Shown: piece by piece, positions 11,162-22,372 of the stretch | How the letters are laid out: every line of letters begins with the position of its first letter | Position numbering within the stretch: the stretch's first letter is position 1 | Assembly (NCBI GenBank): GCA_023515745.1 | Contig: JALECJ010000004.1 | Coordinates: 744,001 to 808,000 of the forward strand | DNA length: 64,000 nt | Source of the DNA: Amoeboaphelidium protococcarum | Taxonomy: Eukaryota > Aphelidiomycota > Aphelidea | Reading direction: 5' to 3' | Program-made: the position numbers and the translations under genes | The notes under the pieces: model-generated | What the model saw: only the letters and a program-made list of their open reading frames with translations | What the model was told of the DNA's origin: nothing | Database searches by the model: none

Positions 11162-11352
11162 TTTTAAAACTTTACAACTCAATTATATTGATAAGACTTT
11201 GTGTGAAAAGAGAAGTGGTTAATGCTAGTGACACATTTCAGTGTGTGTGTAATACTGTGAATACAACAATTGCTTCTTTGGTGATTCACTGAAACGCGCT
11301 TTCTCAAAACTTCTTGTGATCGCTTAAGTTGTGAGAAACAGCAAAGCCAAAA

Positions 11353-12783
11353 ATGTCCATGGAGGATGCCTATGATTGCAAGAACGATAGTGACGTGGGT
11401 CGATCACTATACTCTAAAAAGAATTACAGTGTAGGTGATCAAGTTTTAGCAGATTATCCTCTAGCGTAGTGGAAAGTATCAAGTGATGATGCATCTTGTC
11501 AGATCATCGATTTTGACAATGTGAGATCCCGTCTTGAACAATCTTCATATCGTGATGAATCTGATTTATTGATATCGACTCTTTTGGCTTTTAATGAATT
11601 GTAAGAGTGTCTATACAGTGCACTTGATGGTAAGCTTTGATTTGCAGTCTAAATACCATGTGCAACAGCATTACTGTGATTCTATGTAGATTTCGCGTTG
11701 CCCAACCTTCCATCTGATATCACTCGCGTCAATGAAATGGTTGAAATTATCAATGATATCTCTTAGATGGTATTTTAGAGCAAGTCTTAAAGATTCAAGT
11801 AATACCTGGTAAAATTTATGCTGATATGCTACACAAATGCTCATTAAATTGTACGCAATGGTGTTGTAAATTGCGGACTTTTCCCACTTGCGTCCAAAAT
11901 GGCTCATTCATGCTCTCCTAATACCGTGTTTACCATTAATCATTTGAAGTAACAGGATGGTTAGGACAATTTACGCATTCAATTTACTGCGACCCGTGAA
12001 ATTAAGACTGGTGATCTTCTGTCTTGTTCATACTTGAGCGAGCTGGATCTACTTCTTCCCTCAGTGATGAGGCGTAAACGATTGCTGGCTATCAAGTATT
12101 TCATCTGTTAATGCCAGATATGCAAGGCTGAGTCTGAGTAAAAGGATTAAGCTTATCATGATGATATTGTAGATTCTGTGTATGATGCATTTAAATTGTG
12201 TGATGACGAATCTGATATAATCAAGTGGTCCTCTAAGGCCGTACCTTCTACTATGGAGTGTGTCCGGTGGCTTATTGTGGCACATCAATACGGATCTCTA
12301 GTACATGCTTTGCCAGTGTTTGAAAATGTTCAGTAAGCTTTTTATTAAAAAGCTATTTTGGCTTCCTTGCTGTTCTATTATCATTTAATATTGCAAAGAC
12401 GAGAAATTCACCCAGTTCTTGTTGGCAAGTTACTCCTACTTGGCTTCCCTCTATTGAAGTGTATTCCTCTCACGTCCATGATTGATTATTAAAGATACTT
12501 TTACGTGTCAGATGGTGATAATGATGATGATCTCTGTGACACTCGCTCTTTCTCATCAAAGTCCGATTTCAACATTGAGTTAGTGCAACAAGCTCTATGC
12601 GGAGATTTGAAAGCTTTGAAAACGATACAATGGAAGGAGATTGAATATCTGATGGCAGCTGTTTTACACTAGACTGGTGGTTGGGATTGTCTAAAGTTGT
12701 TCTTCAAGACGCGTCTCTGTAAACAAGTTGACTACCAGGGTGATCTTCTCTATCTCAAAAGTCTGAAATAACGTTAACATTGA
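11353..12783 (+). CDS. SET-domain protein (SMYD-like), 456 aa
   Basis: Exons 11353-11629 and 11690-12783 flank a 60-nt intron (GTAAGCTTTG...CTATGTAG). The SET core is recognisable: GRSLYSKKNYSVGDQVL replaces the GRGLFA motif, then GLFPLASKMAHSCSPNTVF (the NHSCxPN motif with A for N), EIKTGDLLSCSY (the GEE..SY motif), and a post-SET ICQCQICK. SMYD proteins are protein lysine methyltransferases. No MYND zinc finger is visible in the usual insert, so this is a MYND-less SMYD/SETD6-type member. The C-terminal about 200 residues are helical. UAR supplies Gln in conserved positions. TGA at 12781. Confidence 0.75.
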
Positions 12784-13191
12784 AAATACATTTTAGTCTA
12801 ATTAATTCCAATTGATATAAGAACCTTTCCTCTGCTCCAGTGTATCTTTGCAATTCAGTAGTACAGTGTGTCTATATCATCTTGTCACTCAAAGTACTGT
12901 AATAGTGAGTGAGAGATTGATCGATCCGATCGTCGGAATTTTATTTCGTTTCACTTCTTGATCTCGCGCGCTTCTATCGTGGCTGAGCATTCCCATTCAT
13001 TCATTTATTCACTCGTGCAGCCAGAGGCCAGTCAGTCGGTCAGTCTGAGAGTCCTCCTGCTTTAAGCATTCACTCTATTATTCCCACGGTTCTTCATTAC
13101 CGCTATTGATCGATTAAATAACTCTACTGGTAGATTGACTTTAAGCAACATCTAATACAGAAAATACCATTTTGCTATTTGTTACATCAAT
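12784..13191. other. Intergenic region, GC-richer than average
   Basis: It contains GATCGATCCGATCGTCGG (about 12918-12935) with overlapping small inverted repeats, and a CAGTCAGTCGGTCAGT run near 13030. It is probably the promoter of the TMEM135-like gene. No frame looks coding. Confidence 0.4.
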
Positions 13192-14805
13192 ATGAATTCC
13201 TTGTATGGAACAAGTCTGCCTCAGGCGTGGAATGTGTTTATTGAAAAGATCGCAGAGGTTCTGGCTCTGTCACTGACCACTCAGGAGACTGAAGCTATAC
13301 TTAAATAGGTCCATTCTGAATCCCCTCTAACACAGTACTTCCCCGATGAACATTGGAACAGAGTCAAGGAGCTAACACTGAAGATCAATGAGAAGGCACT
13401 GACGAATAATCGTAGATTGGAAATTGAAAAGTAGATGAAACGACCATTCTGTCAGCATAGTGGGTATTGCAGATCCAACTGCTTCAGGGGATTCCTGCGT
13501 GCTTTCAGTGCTGCGTTCATTGTCAAATATGGCGTGTCCGTTGTGTAGACGTTACTCAATGGTAAACTGCGATCACGGCCGAGACTGTTATGGGAGATGC
13601 TGGACAGGGATACTCTACGATTTGCCGCGTTCTTTGGCTCATTCATTGGTGGATTCAAGGGTATACTGTGCTTATTGAGGAAGGTGCGAAAAGTGGAGGA
13701 TCGGTGGAATTCGTTCATTGCAGGTGTTATATCTTCATATGCTCTTTTACTTGATGAAAAGTCTCGCCGTATTGCCATTGCTCTCTATCTCTCCTGTAGA
13801 TCACTATAGTGTACACATGCATATATGGTCAAGCATGGCTATTTCCCTAGGATTCCGAATGGTGAAGTCTTACTGATGGCCTTGTGTAATGTGTAGATTA
13901 TGCATAACTGGATGTTGTATCCGGAAACTTTGTCTCCTTCTTATTATCAGTGGATTTATAATCTGGCCGATCTGCAGCATTTCTATGGTAAGAGGGATGC
14001 TAAAGTTGCCAAGTCCGTTATGGCCAGCATTATAAAGAAGGAGCCGGTCGATCCATCTTAGTTGGCGCGTACACTTTAGTTATGTAGAGAGGTTCGTGAG
14101 CAGTAATAACAGTAGCAGTTTGGAGTGAGTGTCAATGCAGCACCTCAATACGTGATTTGCAACATGTTCCATCCTCACACCAACAATTGTACTTGGGCTC
14201 AATTGACATATGCGATGAGATGCTTCCCGAAAGCTTTCAAAATGTATCTACCGCTCAACTTGGCCATGATGCTTCTGTTGAGACATGGACTACTGGCTAA
14301 AGATGGTAAAAAGTTTATCCTCAGACTAATTGTCTCGTCCACCAGGAGCTCACTATTTATAACTCTGTTTGCATCTCTGGCCTGGCTTGTTCCATGTTAT
14401 TTTAGGAATTACATCACTCCTGGACGCGAGACAACCATGGCATATCTTATGAATGGGTTTGTTAGTGGTTGCACCGTGTTGATAGAACAGCCTCAATCGA
14501 GGCGATTAGAACTGGCCATGTACTGTCTACCTCGCGCTATTGAAGGATGTTGGAACTTACTGCGTCTGCGCCTCAGGATTAAGAATACCGCCGGATTGTC
14601 TAAAATGCCACCAATGGACATTAATCAGCGATCTATTGTATTTCAAGCGTGGCGTCGTGCAGTTGCTCTTCTATGCAAAGATGGGATGGAAACAGTTGCG
14701 TTCTCCATGGCTATGGGCGTCCTCCTCACCCTCTTTGTAAATGAGCAAGACACCATTCCATCCAACTATTAGGATGTTATGATTCGGTTCTTTGGAATCA
14801 ATTGA
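13192..14805 (+). CDS. TMEM135: TMEM135-like multipass membrane protein, 537 aa
   Basis: A single exon runs from ATG 13192 to TGA 14803. The C-terminal half has the TMEM135 signature: FHPHTNNCTWAQLTYAMRCF (conserved Cys-x-HP...C motif), LNLAMMLLLRHGLL, then paired hydrophobic segments with Arg-rich loops (FITLFASLAWLVPCYFRNYI, and later GMETVAFSMAMGVLLTLFV). The N-terminal half repeats the plan (FLRAFSAAFIVKYGVSVV, FAAFFGSFIGGFKGIL). TMEM135 is associated with peroxisomes and mitochondria and with mitochondrial dynamics and lipid handling in animals; fungi have homologues. About ten Gln are UAR. Repeated GG.KG motifs resemble Tim17-family helices. Confidence 0.8.
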
Positions 14806-14864
14806 TATTATGCTTACTAAATAATAATCAACATTTCTATAATGATACGAATTGTTTTACAAAA

Positions 14865-16301
14865 TCACTGTTTTCTAATCTTTTATCTCTATTTTGATTT
14901 TAAAGAGGAAGTGGTCCCTTGTGACGATGAACCAGAATGTTAAAGACTACGAGCCAATTCAAATTACTACCACAATGAACTTTCTTCCCCAGCTATATTT
15001 TTGTCAGTATTAGCAGCAGCGGAAGGAGAGTTATGGTTATTGTCATCACTCAATGATAATGAGAGCCTTCGCCGCCGTTTACCAGCAGACTTGGGCTGAT
15101 TAGCTATAACTTTATTGTAGTCCTCCAAGAGAAGATTAGATATAAGAGACTTGTCATCTTCCAATTTAAGAATAGAAGGCCCTTGTAACTGCTGCCTTGA
15201 CTACTAATAATACTACCGTGATGATCTAGTCGATTAAGATCCTGTGGATGATCGTTTCTATCTAGATTATCGTTTCCTACCACCATGATTACTACTATCC
15301 CCATTGGTAGAATGCTTATTCAAAACTCGATTAATGTCGAAGCTGGAGGGATAGATACTTACGTGCATTCCATTCATAGCCTCGTTATAAGAATTACTAT
15401 AATTACTGTTACTATTCATGACTGAAGACGTATCTAGATCATTGTGATGTCGCACAATGCCAGCACTGCGATTACCCACTCTGTACTGGGAACCAAAATC
15501 ATGCAGATCATTCAACAATCTTCTCCTGAGCATACGCATCAGAGCAGCTTAAGATCTCTATCGATTCTACAACCTTCTACCTCTACCATTATTACTGGGT
15601 GATGATAGAGTTTATACTCGATGAGTATCACTAGAGTTGAGATTTAAATCTTGTGCTAGATCATCCGTAATAGAAGATCTTTATTATTACGATTACTACT
15701 ACATAGACTAAGTGCAACTAGAGCAAAACCATTCGTTCATAGGCACAGACGAGAGTGGCGGTTCAAGACAGTAGAGATGGTACATTTAATCACAGCCGTC
15801 GCATATGAGCAACTGATGAGGATCATCGTCAGTGTGACATACCTAACACGTAGACATTTCCTCGCCAAAATTATAGCTATAGTCGTCGCCATAATTATGA
15901 GTTCGCTCCGGTACAGGCAAAACTTTACTTGGTAGACTCTTATTCAATACACTCAACAGTTCATCATCATCAACATGATTATGGTCAGTACGGTGATTGT
16001 CGTGATCACTATGGAATAATCGTTGAGCATCCTTCTACCGCAAATCACCCAAATCAATCTATTTAATATAGCTAAACTATAATCTATCCAGCGGACATGA
16101 ATTATTGATTTTACTCCACTCAAACAGACATTTGTAATGATAGAAATGTGGACAATTTTAATCAATCAAATCAGGCACAGGTTTACCCAGCTGCATCAGT
16201 TCCTCACAACCTTCATCATCATCATTATCATCATCGCCAACATTATCGCTATTACGTAGCAAAGCATAATTAAGCGGCAATTAGCAAACTGAGCACTCCA
16301 T
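14865..16301 (-). CDS. RING plus PHD finger protein (PHRF1-like), 478 aa
   Basis: The frame begins MECSVCQLPLNY and forms a RING finger with CPHFYHYKCLFEW and SCPLDR (C2, CxHx3Hx2C, Cx2C), split by an acidic loop. About 90 residues on is a canonical PHD finger: CQVCHTDDDPHQLLICDGCD, then MYHLYCLEPPL and WFCSSC. The rest is Ser/Gln/Asn/Arg-rich with RMLRRRLLNDLHDFG and a KRRRRLSLSLSDDN segment near the C-terminus. RING-then-PHD order matches PHRF1-type nuclear E3 ligases that read H3 tails. Gln runs are coded by TAA/TAG. It ends at TGA 14865, and start ATG 16301 sits directly before the first zinc ligand. Confidence 0.8.
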
Positions 16302-16436
16302 AATATATTCCAATATATCAATATCTCTAGGCTTTGCACTTATTTAGATCAAAGTCTATTAAACGACAATAACTTTACTTTCTTCGTTTTGTGTAAAAAG
16401 AGCGAAAAGAGGTTAAAGCTTGGAGTCAGTGGGGAA

Positions 16437-18269
16437 ATGAGATCAGTCAAGACAGTGGTGGTGGACAGTCTGTACACGTAGATGAATATCTAGTCTGTCG
16501 CTGATACCTATTTACGTAATGCTGAATTATTCTAGAAGAATGTAATGAGATCTGATATTTTATCAGAGGAAACTGTCTCTGCTGATCTAAGGACTGACTT
16601 TAATGATGATGATGATGGTAATAGAGAGTCACTTTTTGCGAAAGTAAGAGCATTCAATCTTGATGATATATCGTAGACTGATAAAGTCGCCTCTTAATCT
16701 ATAAGTCACGTTAGACGTAAAGTTGTACCTAAAATCCATCAAGAGAATAACATTTTGACGCATGACTTGTATCTATGGTAAAGCTTTGTCGATAATCAGC
16801 TCAAGTCCTTATATCTGATTTGGGATCTAATGGATGCAGATTACGCGATATAGTCAAAGTTTCCCTTTTATATGCCTTAATAAGTGGACTGGTTTGCCTT
16901 CCGTATTGATCGAGATATTGAAATGGAAAAGACTATTATTGAATCGCTGGTTGATGAATAGGTTGGTATCTACTCTGATCAGTAAGTGCGAAATTCCTTT
17001 GTGATATCGTCTATAATGGACATTTTGTGCAAGTTCTTGGTTGGTAATCACAAGGCTGTGAATGGTCTATACGAAAAACGCGTTAATCATGATAAAGTAT
17101 TGGATAAAGCCACGTACCAAGACTAGTATGTTGAATTTAAGCAAAAGTATGGCTATTGGGTGTCCAAATGGTGCGAGGCTGTAGATAACCGGCATTAGAG
17201 TAAGAGTAAGAAGTTAATGGACACTGATCCGTAGAAACATGTCTTTGAGGATATATCCATTCTAACTTTTCTGCATTGCCTATTCAAGTAATAGAAATCC
17301 AATTCTATGGAAGATTTGTATTTTATCGATATTGGGTGTGGAAATGGTTTCCTGACTTATCTGCTTGGGAAGTAGAATTGGAATGGATTAGGATTTGATT
17401 AAGCTAAACGGGCTCTTTGGGATGTGCTGTAGGAAGATCTCCCACAACTGAATCTATAAGAAAATACTATTGATCCTCGTCACGATAGCTTTGATATTCC
17501 ACTCAATACTCAGCGCTTGTGGTTAATAGGAAATCACGCTGATGAATTGACTGGTTGGATTCCTCTGCTAGCTCACAAGATTAATTTGGAGTACTTGTTA
17601 GAGAAGTGGATTAAGATGCCGATGGAATAAGTTGATATTCAAGATGATGGTTCTCTACAGATGGACGCGTTCTGTAGTGTATTCGTTCTGCCTTGCTGTT
17701 TCTTTGACTTGCGAGGAGTAAAGAATCCATTTGGTTAAAGCATTGCGGTACCTATAGGTGCAAATGGACGCCAAGTACCACGATATGAGGCGTATCTACA
17801 ATGGACTGAATCAATGATTGATGGTTCTTTGATATTCAACCTTCATGATGATATGAATCGAACTTTAATGGAGAGCGATGTAGAGTCTGATTTTGATTGT
17901 AGTGATAATGACGCCTCTGATGTGGACGCGATTGAAGACCAATGCTTTGGACTCGTTCCTGAAGTGGAGCATCTACGCATCCCAAGTACTAAGAACATTG
18001 CGTATGTTGGCAGAAAACTTAAACTGCCTTACTCCTGGTATACTGTAGAGCAAGAATCCAAATCAATAATACTTGATCGAAACGAGCTGAAGAAGGCTTT
18101 AGAAGAAGTTGAATAGCTTCGACACAGTGTTGAATTTGTGAAGCGAAAGAGTGATCGCGATAAAGGAGAATTGCTAGTGCTGAAGAAGGAGTTGAAGAGT
18201 GCTCAAATGGTCGATGATGCTGTCGATTAGTTTAATGAGTTGCCAACCTTTGATCTCTTGTTCGATTGA
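16437..18269 (+). CDS. TRM44: tRNA (uracil-2'-O-)-methyltransferase TRM44-like, 610 aa
   Basis: The SAM-binding motif FIDIGCGNGFLTYLL follows a VFEDISILTFLHCL helix at about residue 280. GLGFDQAKRALWDVL then binds the ribose. The diagnostic LIGNHADELTGWIPLLA and VFVLPCCFFDLRG blocks are present. These define the TRM44/METTL19 family, which 2'-O-methylates U44 of tRNA-Ser. An acidic insertion follows, and the C-terminus is a coiled coil (LKKALEEVEQL). Start 16437 is the first in-frame ATG; 16482 is also possible. Many UAR Gln codons are used. It is divergent from the RING-PHD gene (135 bp). Confidence 0.85.
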
Positions 18270-18297
18270 TAATGAAATAAGTAATAGATATCTATTG

Positions 18298-19547
18298 TCA
18301 TAAGTTAGTAACGTACTAGTCCCACCTATATAGTGATGGCTATCCTTCATCAAGCCGTTTCCAGTCCTGTCGCAGGTTTTCAAAGTCATCCAAAAGTCTT
18401 TTGAATTTCTGAGATTATTGTTACTACTATTACTACTCAGAAGCTTTGCCCTTATCAAGAGCACTTTTAATTGACATAGAGCCAAGGCTAGCATCTAGCT
18501 GAGGATTCTTAAACGCCTTCAGTTTCTATTCAAGTACGCGTCTCTCAGCTTCAGATTGTGTCAACTCATCTTGAATTTATTGAAACGATACAGACAATTC
18601 TTCATACTTGGCTTTCATATCTTCCGCTTAAAGCTTGTAACGCTCAATCACGTCTATTTCATATCTCTCAGTCTCGCCAATGTAGCTGGATATTTCAGCA
18701 ATCTACATTTGCAAATGTTCAGTAAGCTTATCCTTGGCGTGTAGAATTTACTTGAGCTATTCAATCTCTTTCTTCTGCTAGACACTCAGCTGCATAGATC
18801 TACAATAAAAGTATTCATTCTCTCCATAATTTATAGAGCACAAAAGCGTACAAAATCATACCTATCATTCTCTATTTAGTACTGGAATGCGAGAGATTTA
18901 ATCTATTTCAATTAAATTTCACTTTCTTACAGCTAAGTCTGCAGTGAGCGAATGACCGTTTCATGCTAATCTCCGTCCTCGGAACTGTATGAAGTCTTTT
19001 GGGCTTTTCTCACATCGGGTTTTCTCTATTCAAGAAGTGCTCCAATTACTACATCGTCTCCTACTCTGCCTTGTGAACCGAGAGTGCCACTTTAATCAAC
19101 TTACATCTCTTGAATTTGCCGTGTCAGCTTCATGCACTGAGACTGCACATCATCAATCTACTGCTGTTTTGTGGAATTATCAGACTATAATCTACGCAAT
19201 GTCACTTCAAGTTTATGATTAGCATCTCTGAGTGCCATTGTTTCAGCTTGAGACTCTTTCAATTGATCCATAGCCTTCTTCATTCCAACACCCATCTACT
19301 TTTGTAATTGTATAAGGCTTTAGTCGTTCTTTAAATTACTGAATCTCTATTCTAATTAGTTGTTTTGATGTTAAAGGTCCATTATGTGCTCAAATTGAAG
19401 CTCCAATGCCTTGATAACATGACCAATATCGCCATCTTGGGGATGTAGTGTTCTTAATTTACTGCCAATTAGAGTCAAGTCTTCTCTGCTATAAGATAAG
19501 CCCGGGGATTCAGACTGAAACGGAGTATCATGCTAATATTCTTGCAT
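18298..19547 (-). CDS. Long coiled-coil protein, 395 aa
   Basis: Exons (minus) 18862-19547 and 18298-18799 flank a 62-nt intron (GTATGATTTT...TTATTGTAG). After about 50 residues the sequence is almost continuous coiled coil (HVIKALELQFEHIMDLQHQN, KKAMDQLKESQAETMALRD, SVQQKKEIEQLKQILHAKDK, DVIERYKLQAEDMKAKYEEL). A Gln tract coded TAG TAA TAG TAG TAA CAA TAA lies near the C-terminus. The upstream region around 19560-19700 is open in another frame without ATG and is probably leader. It is convergent with TRM44. No family is recognised; a cytoskeletal, centrosomal or tether role would be a guess. Confidence 0.6.
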
Positions 19548-20105
19548 TTTGCAGAATATTTAATTTCTCCTCAATGGCTTCGGTATACTGACACTTGGAG
19601 TTGACAAAAGCTCGCAGGAGTTCAGTACGTTTAAACAAGATGCGAGATTGGAAAGAGAATGGAGTGCGAATACAGTACAGTAAATGGTAAACTCAACTCA
19701 ACATGCAGAAAATATAGTGTGGAACGTGTTAGTTAATAAGCACAATTGAACCCTGCCGATATATTGTGAGAATTATGGATTAAAGCAAATTGTTGTATTA
19801 TAAAATGATCTCAGTCTATACAATTCAAGATTCAAAAACTGTTTGCAGAAGCTTCATTAGTAAAGTGTGGCATACAATCAAATGTATAAATGAATTTGAG
19901 TTTCTACAATTTTATAGCTCAACGCCAAATGTAAGCCATTCCGATAATATTGTCAACCTCTCTTATTTCAGGGGCCCGTTAATCTGACATGTGACATAGC
20001 CTTTACTTGCTTACTTGCTAAATAATTGAAATTGAACTGTGCGTTTTTATAAAGATAATCATCAGACATTTAAAAACGCGTATAATAAAAAGTTTATATT
20101 TACAA
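19548..20105. other. Intergenic region, divergent promoters
   Basis: 558 bp, AT-rich. I see no credible gene; the longest plus frame (19790-19987) has no coding character. Confidence 0.4.
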
Positions 20106-20799
20106 ATGATTAAATTTGTGGCATCATTGGCTTTGTTTGCGACCGTTTGGTCTGCACCAGCGGATTAGAATACTCTTACTGGCGCGTAGGATGACGGCTT
20201 AGGGGACAGTCTGAGTTGGCCCACTTAGTATCATTTCAAGATGAATGTCAACGACAGTAGAAATTTCTCGTATCTGGTGGAATATGCTGTGAATGAAGAT
20301 GAAAAACTGATGCACAGAATCAGTTATGATGCAGAGGAGACTGTAAATTTCTATCATATTGGAGACAAGACGTATTAGTTCAATATCAACAAAACTACGG
20401 GAAAGACTGAAGAATGTTTTACTGGCGTATATTCGTGGCAGAGACCTTTTTATTTTCTGAAGGACTACACTTTTCTAAAGTACCAGGTAGTATATGACCA
20501 GTATTGTCGCGTCTATCGCGCCATCGAGAAAGACACCACCTCTGACTTGTTCGTTAATGCCGAGACTGGTGCGTTTGTCGGAAAGTATGAAGATTTTTTA
20601 CATCAACGAGTGGAAGGTTTCTCACTGGCAAAAGTATGAGTTTTTCAAGACTTCTTTGAATAGCGACGAGTTTACATTGCCGGATACCTCTATATGTAAA
20701 GACCCGTTTGCAGATGATTATACTTTTGGAGAGGAGGTTTAAGAGGTTAAAGTTGCGACTAAAGCTGGAACCCACAGCTGTTCTCATCATTCAAAGTGA
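20106..20799 (+). pseudogene. Ependymin-related-like secreted protein with a one-base frame break
   Basis: The N-terminus MIKFVASLALFATVWSAPA is a signal peptide. The body is rich in aromatic beta strands with spaced Cys (LMHRISYDAEETVNFY, GKTEECFTGVYSWQRPFYF, VYDQYCRVYRAIEKD, LFVNAETGAFVGKYEDF). After this the frame breaks at six T's (20594-20599). Homologous-looking sequence continues one frame over (INEWKVSHWQKYEFFKTSL..., PDTSICKDPFADD) to TGA 20797. The strand pattern and final W...Y...F..P..C motif recall ependymin-related/LolA-like folds that bind lipid. One T fewer would restore one frame. The break may be a sequencing or assembly error rather than true decay. Read literally, it stops at TGA near 20636. 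Confidence 0.5.
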
Positions 20800-20975
20800 T
20801 TATCTAGCGTAAATCGAACTAGAAAAGAATCTTATAATTATAAAGAACTTTATTTAAATAAAATTTTAAATATCATACTGTTCATGAATCGTTGATTTAT
20901 CTGCAAGTTGCTGACAAGCCTTGTGGTCTTTTCTTCTTTCTCAATCTTACCACTTCATGTTTTTTGAATTTACAG

Positions 20976-21599
20976 CCCCTATTAAATTTTGATGGTTCTA
21001 TATTGCAACAAGCAGATCTATGGTATTTTTGTGAGAATTTGTCAAGATCTTTAAATAATGTGCTGACATATCTACCTGTACCGTGGTGTTGCCTAAGGCG
21101 CCGGTATCTAAACAAGCGTTATCCTTGGAAGACATATTGAAGTGCTCAGATGTGCGCTGTAGACAGTTATCAGACTGGCAGTTAAGAGGGGAAACGGCCG
21201 TCCTTGGTCTATCTGAAGCCGGAAAACGTTATGAACGATAATAGGCAGTGGGCAGGATTTCACATTCAGTCGACATTGTGTGAATTTATAAAATCTTTAA
21301 GGTCCAGCTATGAATCTGTCGACACATTTAAAGTGAAGAGCGAAAGCACTTTCTCCGGCTGGTCCTCAAGTTTGTAATATACTTTCCTAGAGTATTTGAT
21401 GGCAAATAATGCCGATAATCCAGATTTTGCACTGCCGTGTAATTTCTGGCTCATCAGTGGAATTAGTATGAGGCCCGGCCGCAAGGCATTCCTCGCTAAT
21501 AGTAACGTGGGCGGGTGGGCGGTTAAATGGCAGAATCAATATTTGCAGATAGATGTAATTGGGAATTTTGGAAGAAGAATTTCTCTGCTACTAGTATGA
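20976..21599 (+). CDS. Unresolved hypothetical gene, probably spliced
   Basis: A plausible acceptor (TTGAATTTACAG, ending 20975) leads into a frame PLLNFDGSILQQADLWYF... up to a donor GTACCG at 21078. An acceptor TGCTCAG ends at 21149, and the same frame resumes at ATG 21150 and runs 149 codons to TGA 21597 (VYLKPENVMNDNRQWAGF, ADNPDFALPCNFWLISGISM). Without the intron there is an in-frame UGA at 21138. Other frames on both strands are also open here, including a 64-codon minus frame from 21134 and a 78-codon one from 21115. I recognise no family. Exon structure and even the strand are uncertain. Confidence 0.3.
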
Positions 21600-21711
21600 C
21601 AAAATTTCACTGCCGCTATTTCTCTACTTATCATGCGTGATGAGGTTACGTTGATGTATAAAAATGCGGCGATAAAAAAGTCCCCTCCTCTTTGCCAATT
21701 AGAGTAGAATA

Positions 21712-22146
21712 ATGCTCGCCGTCATTAGCCATACTAGCGCGCCCCATAGATACCCCCACAACGCACTCTGCAGTCTTTCTTAAACTGTTACCCAGAGAGA
21801 GTGCAGTGGCTGGGGCATCCTGAAAGACGGTTTGCTCTATGGACAGAAGAAGAGGAGATGGAAATGGTTGAAGGCCTTAGAGCATTGTCTTCATCCAGAT
21901 TGGATCGTAAATGAGAGCCAACACACATATATGGGTGCTGTTGTTAAAATGAAGGAGATTGCACTGGATTTATTATAAAATGAAGGTGCTACTCCTGCAA
22001 CAATCATTGCACATTTGAGATTGCCCTCTCGCGTGGCTTACAACAGGCTGATGGACGTGGTGTTGCCTAGCACCTATGAAGCATAGCAATTTGATTTAAA
22101 TGATTAAAATAGAAGATCAGAATAAAGATAATGTGTGGAGATATGA
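21712..22146 (+). CDS. Hypothetical protein, 144 aa
   Basis: ATG 21712 opens a frame to TGA 22144 with Gln at several UAR codons. The C-terminal part is coherent and helical (VVKMKEIALDLLQNEGATPA, IIAHLRLPSRVAYNRLMDVV). In the 5' part a second frame reads LGHPERRFALWTEEEEMEMV, which resembles the first helix of a Myb/SANT repeat. The true exon structure may therefore switch frames. I could not settle this by eye. No firm family. Confidence 0.35.
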
Positions 22147-22372
22147 AGTTGATAGGAAAAGAAGAATACTAATTTCAAAGAGCAGAGTAAGATATTAATT
22201 TGCTGTCCATGTTCTGGCTCGCCATTCTTGGTCTTTAAGAATTTATTAAGAGTGAGTATGCGGTTGTTAAAGGCGTTCACTTTCCTTCGGAGGATGATAA
22301 TAAATCAGTAAATGTAAGCCTTGTGAAATAAAATTGTAATAGAAAATGATCATTCAATCACGTACATGCTTA

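Noticed and set aside
21138-21140. In-frame UGA possibly recoded as selenocysteine or read through.
   Set aside because: A GTACCG...TGCTCAG intron removes it in phase, no stem-loop was recognised, and the gene itself is uncertain.
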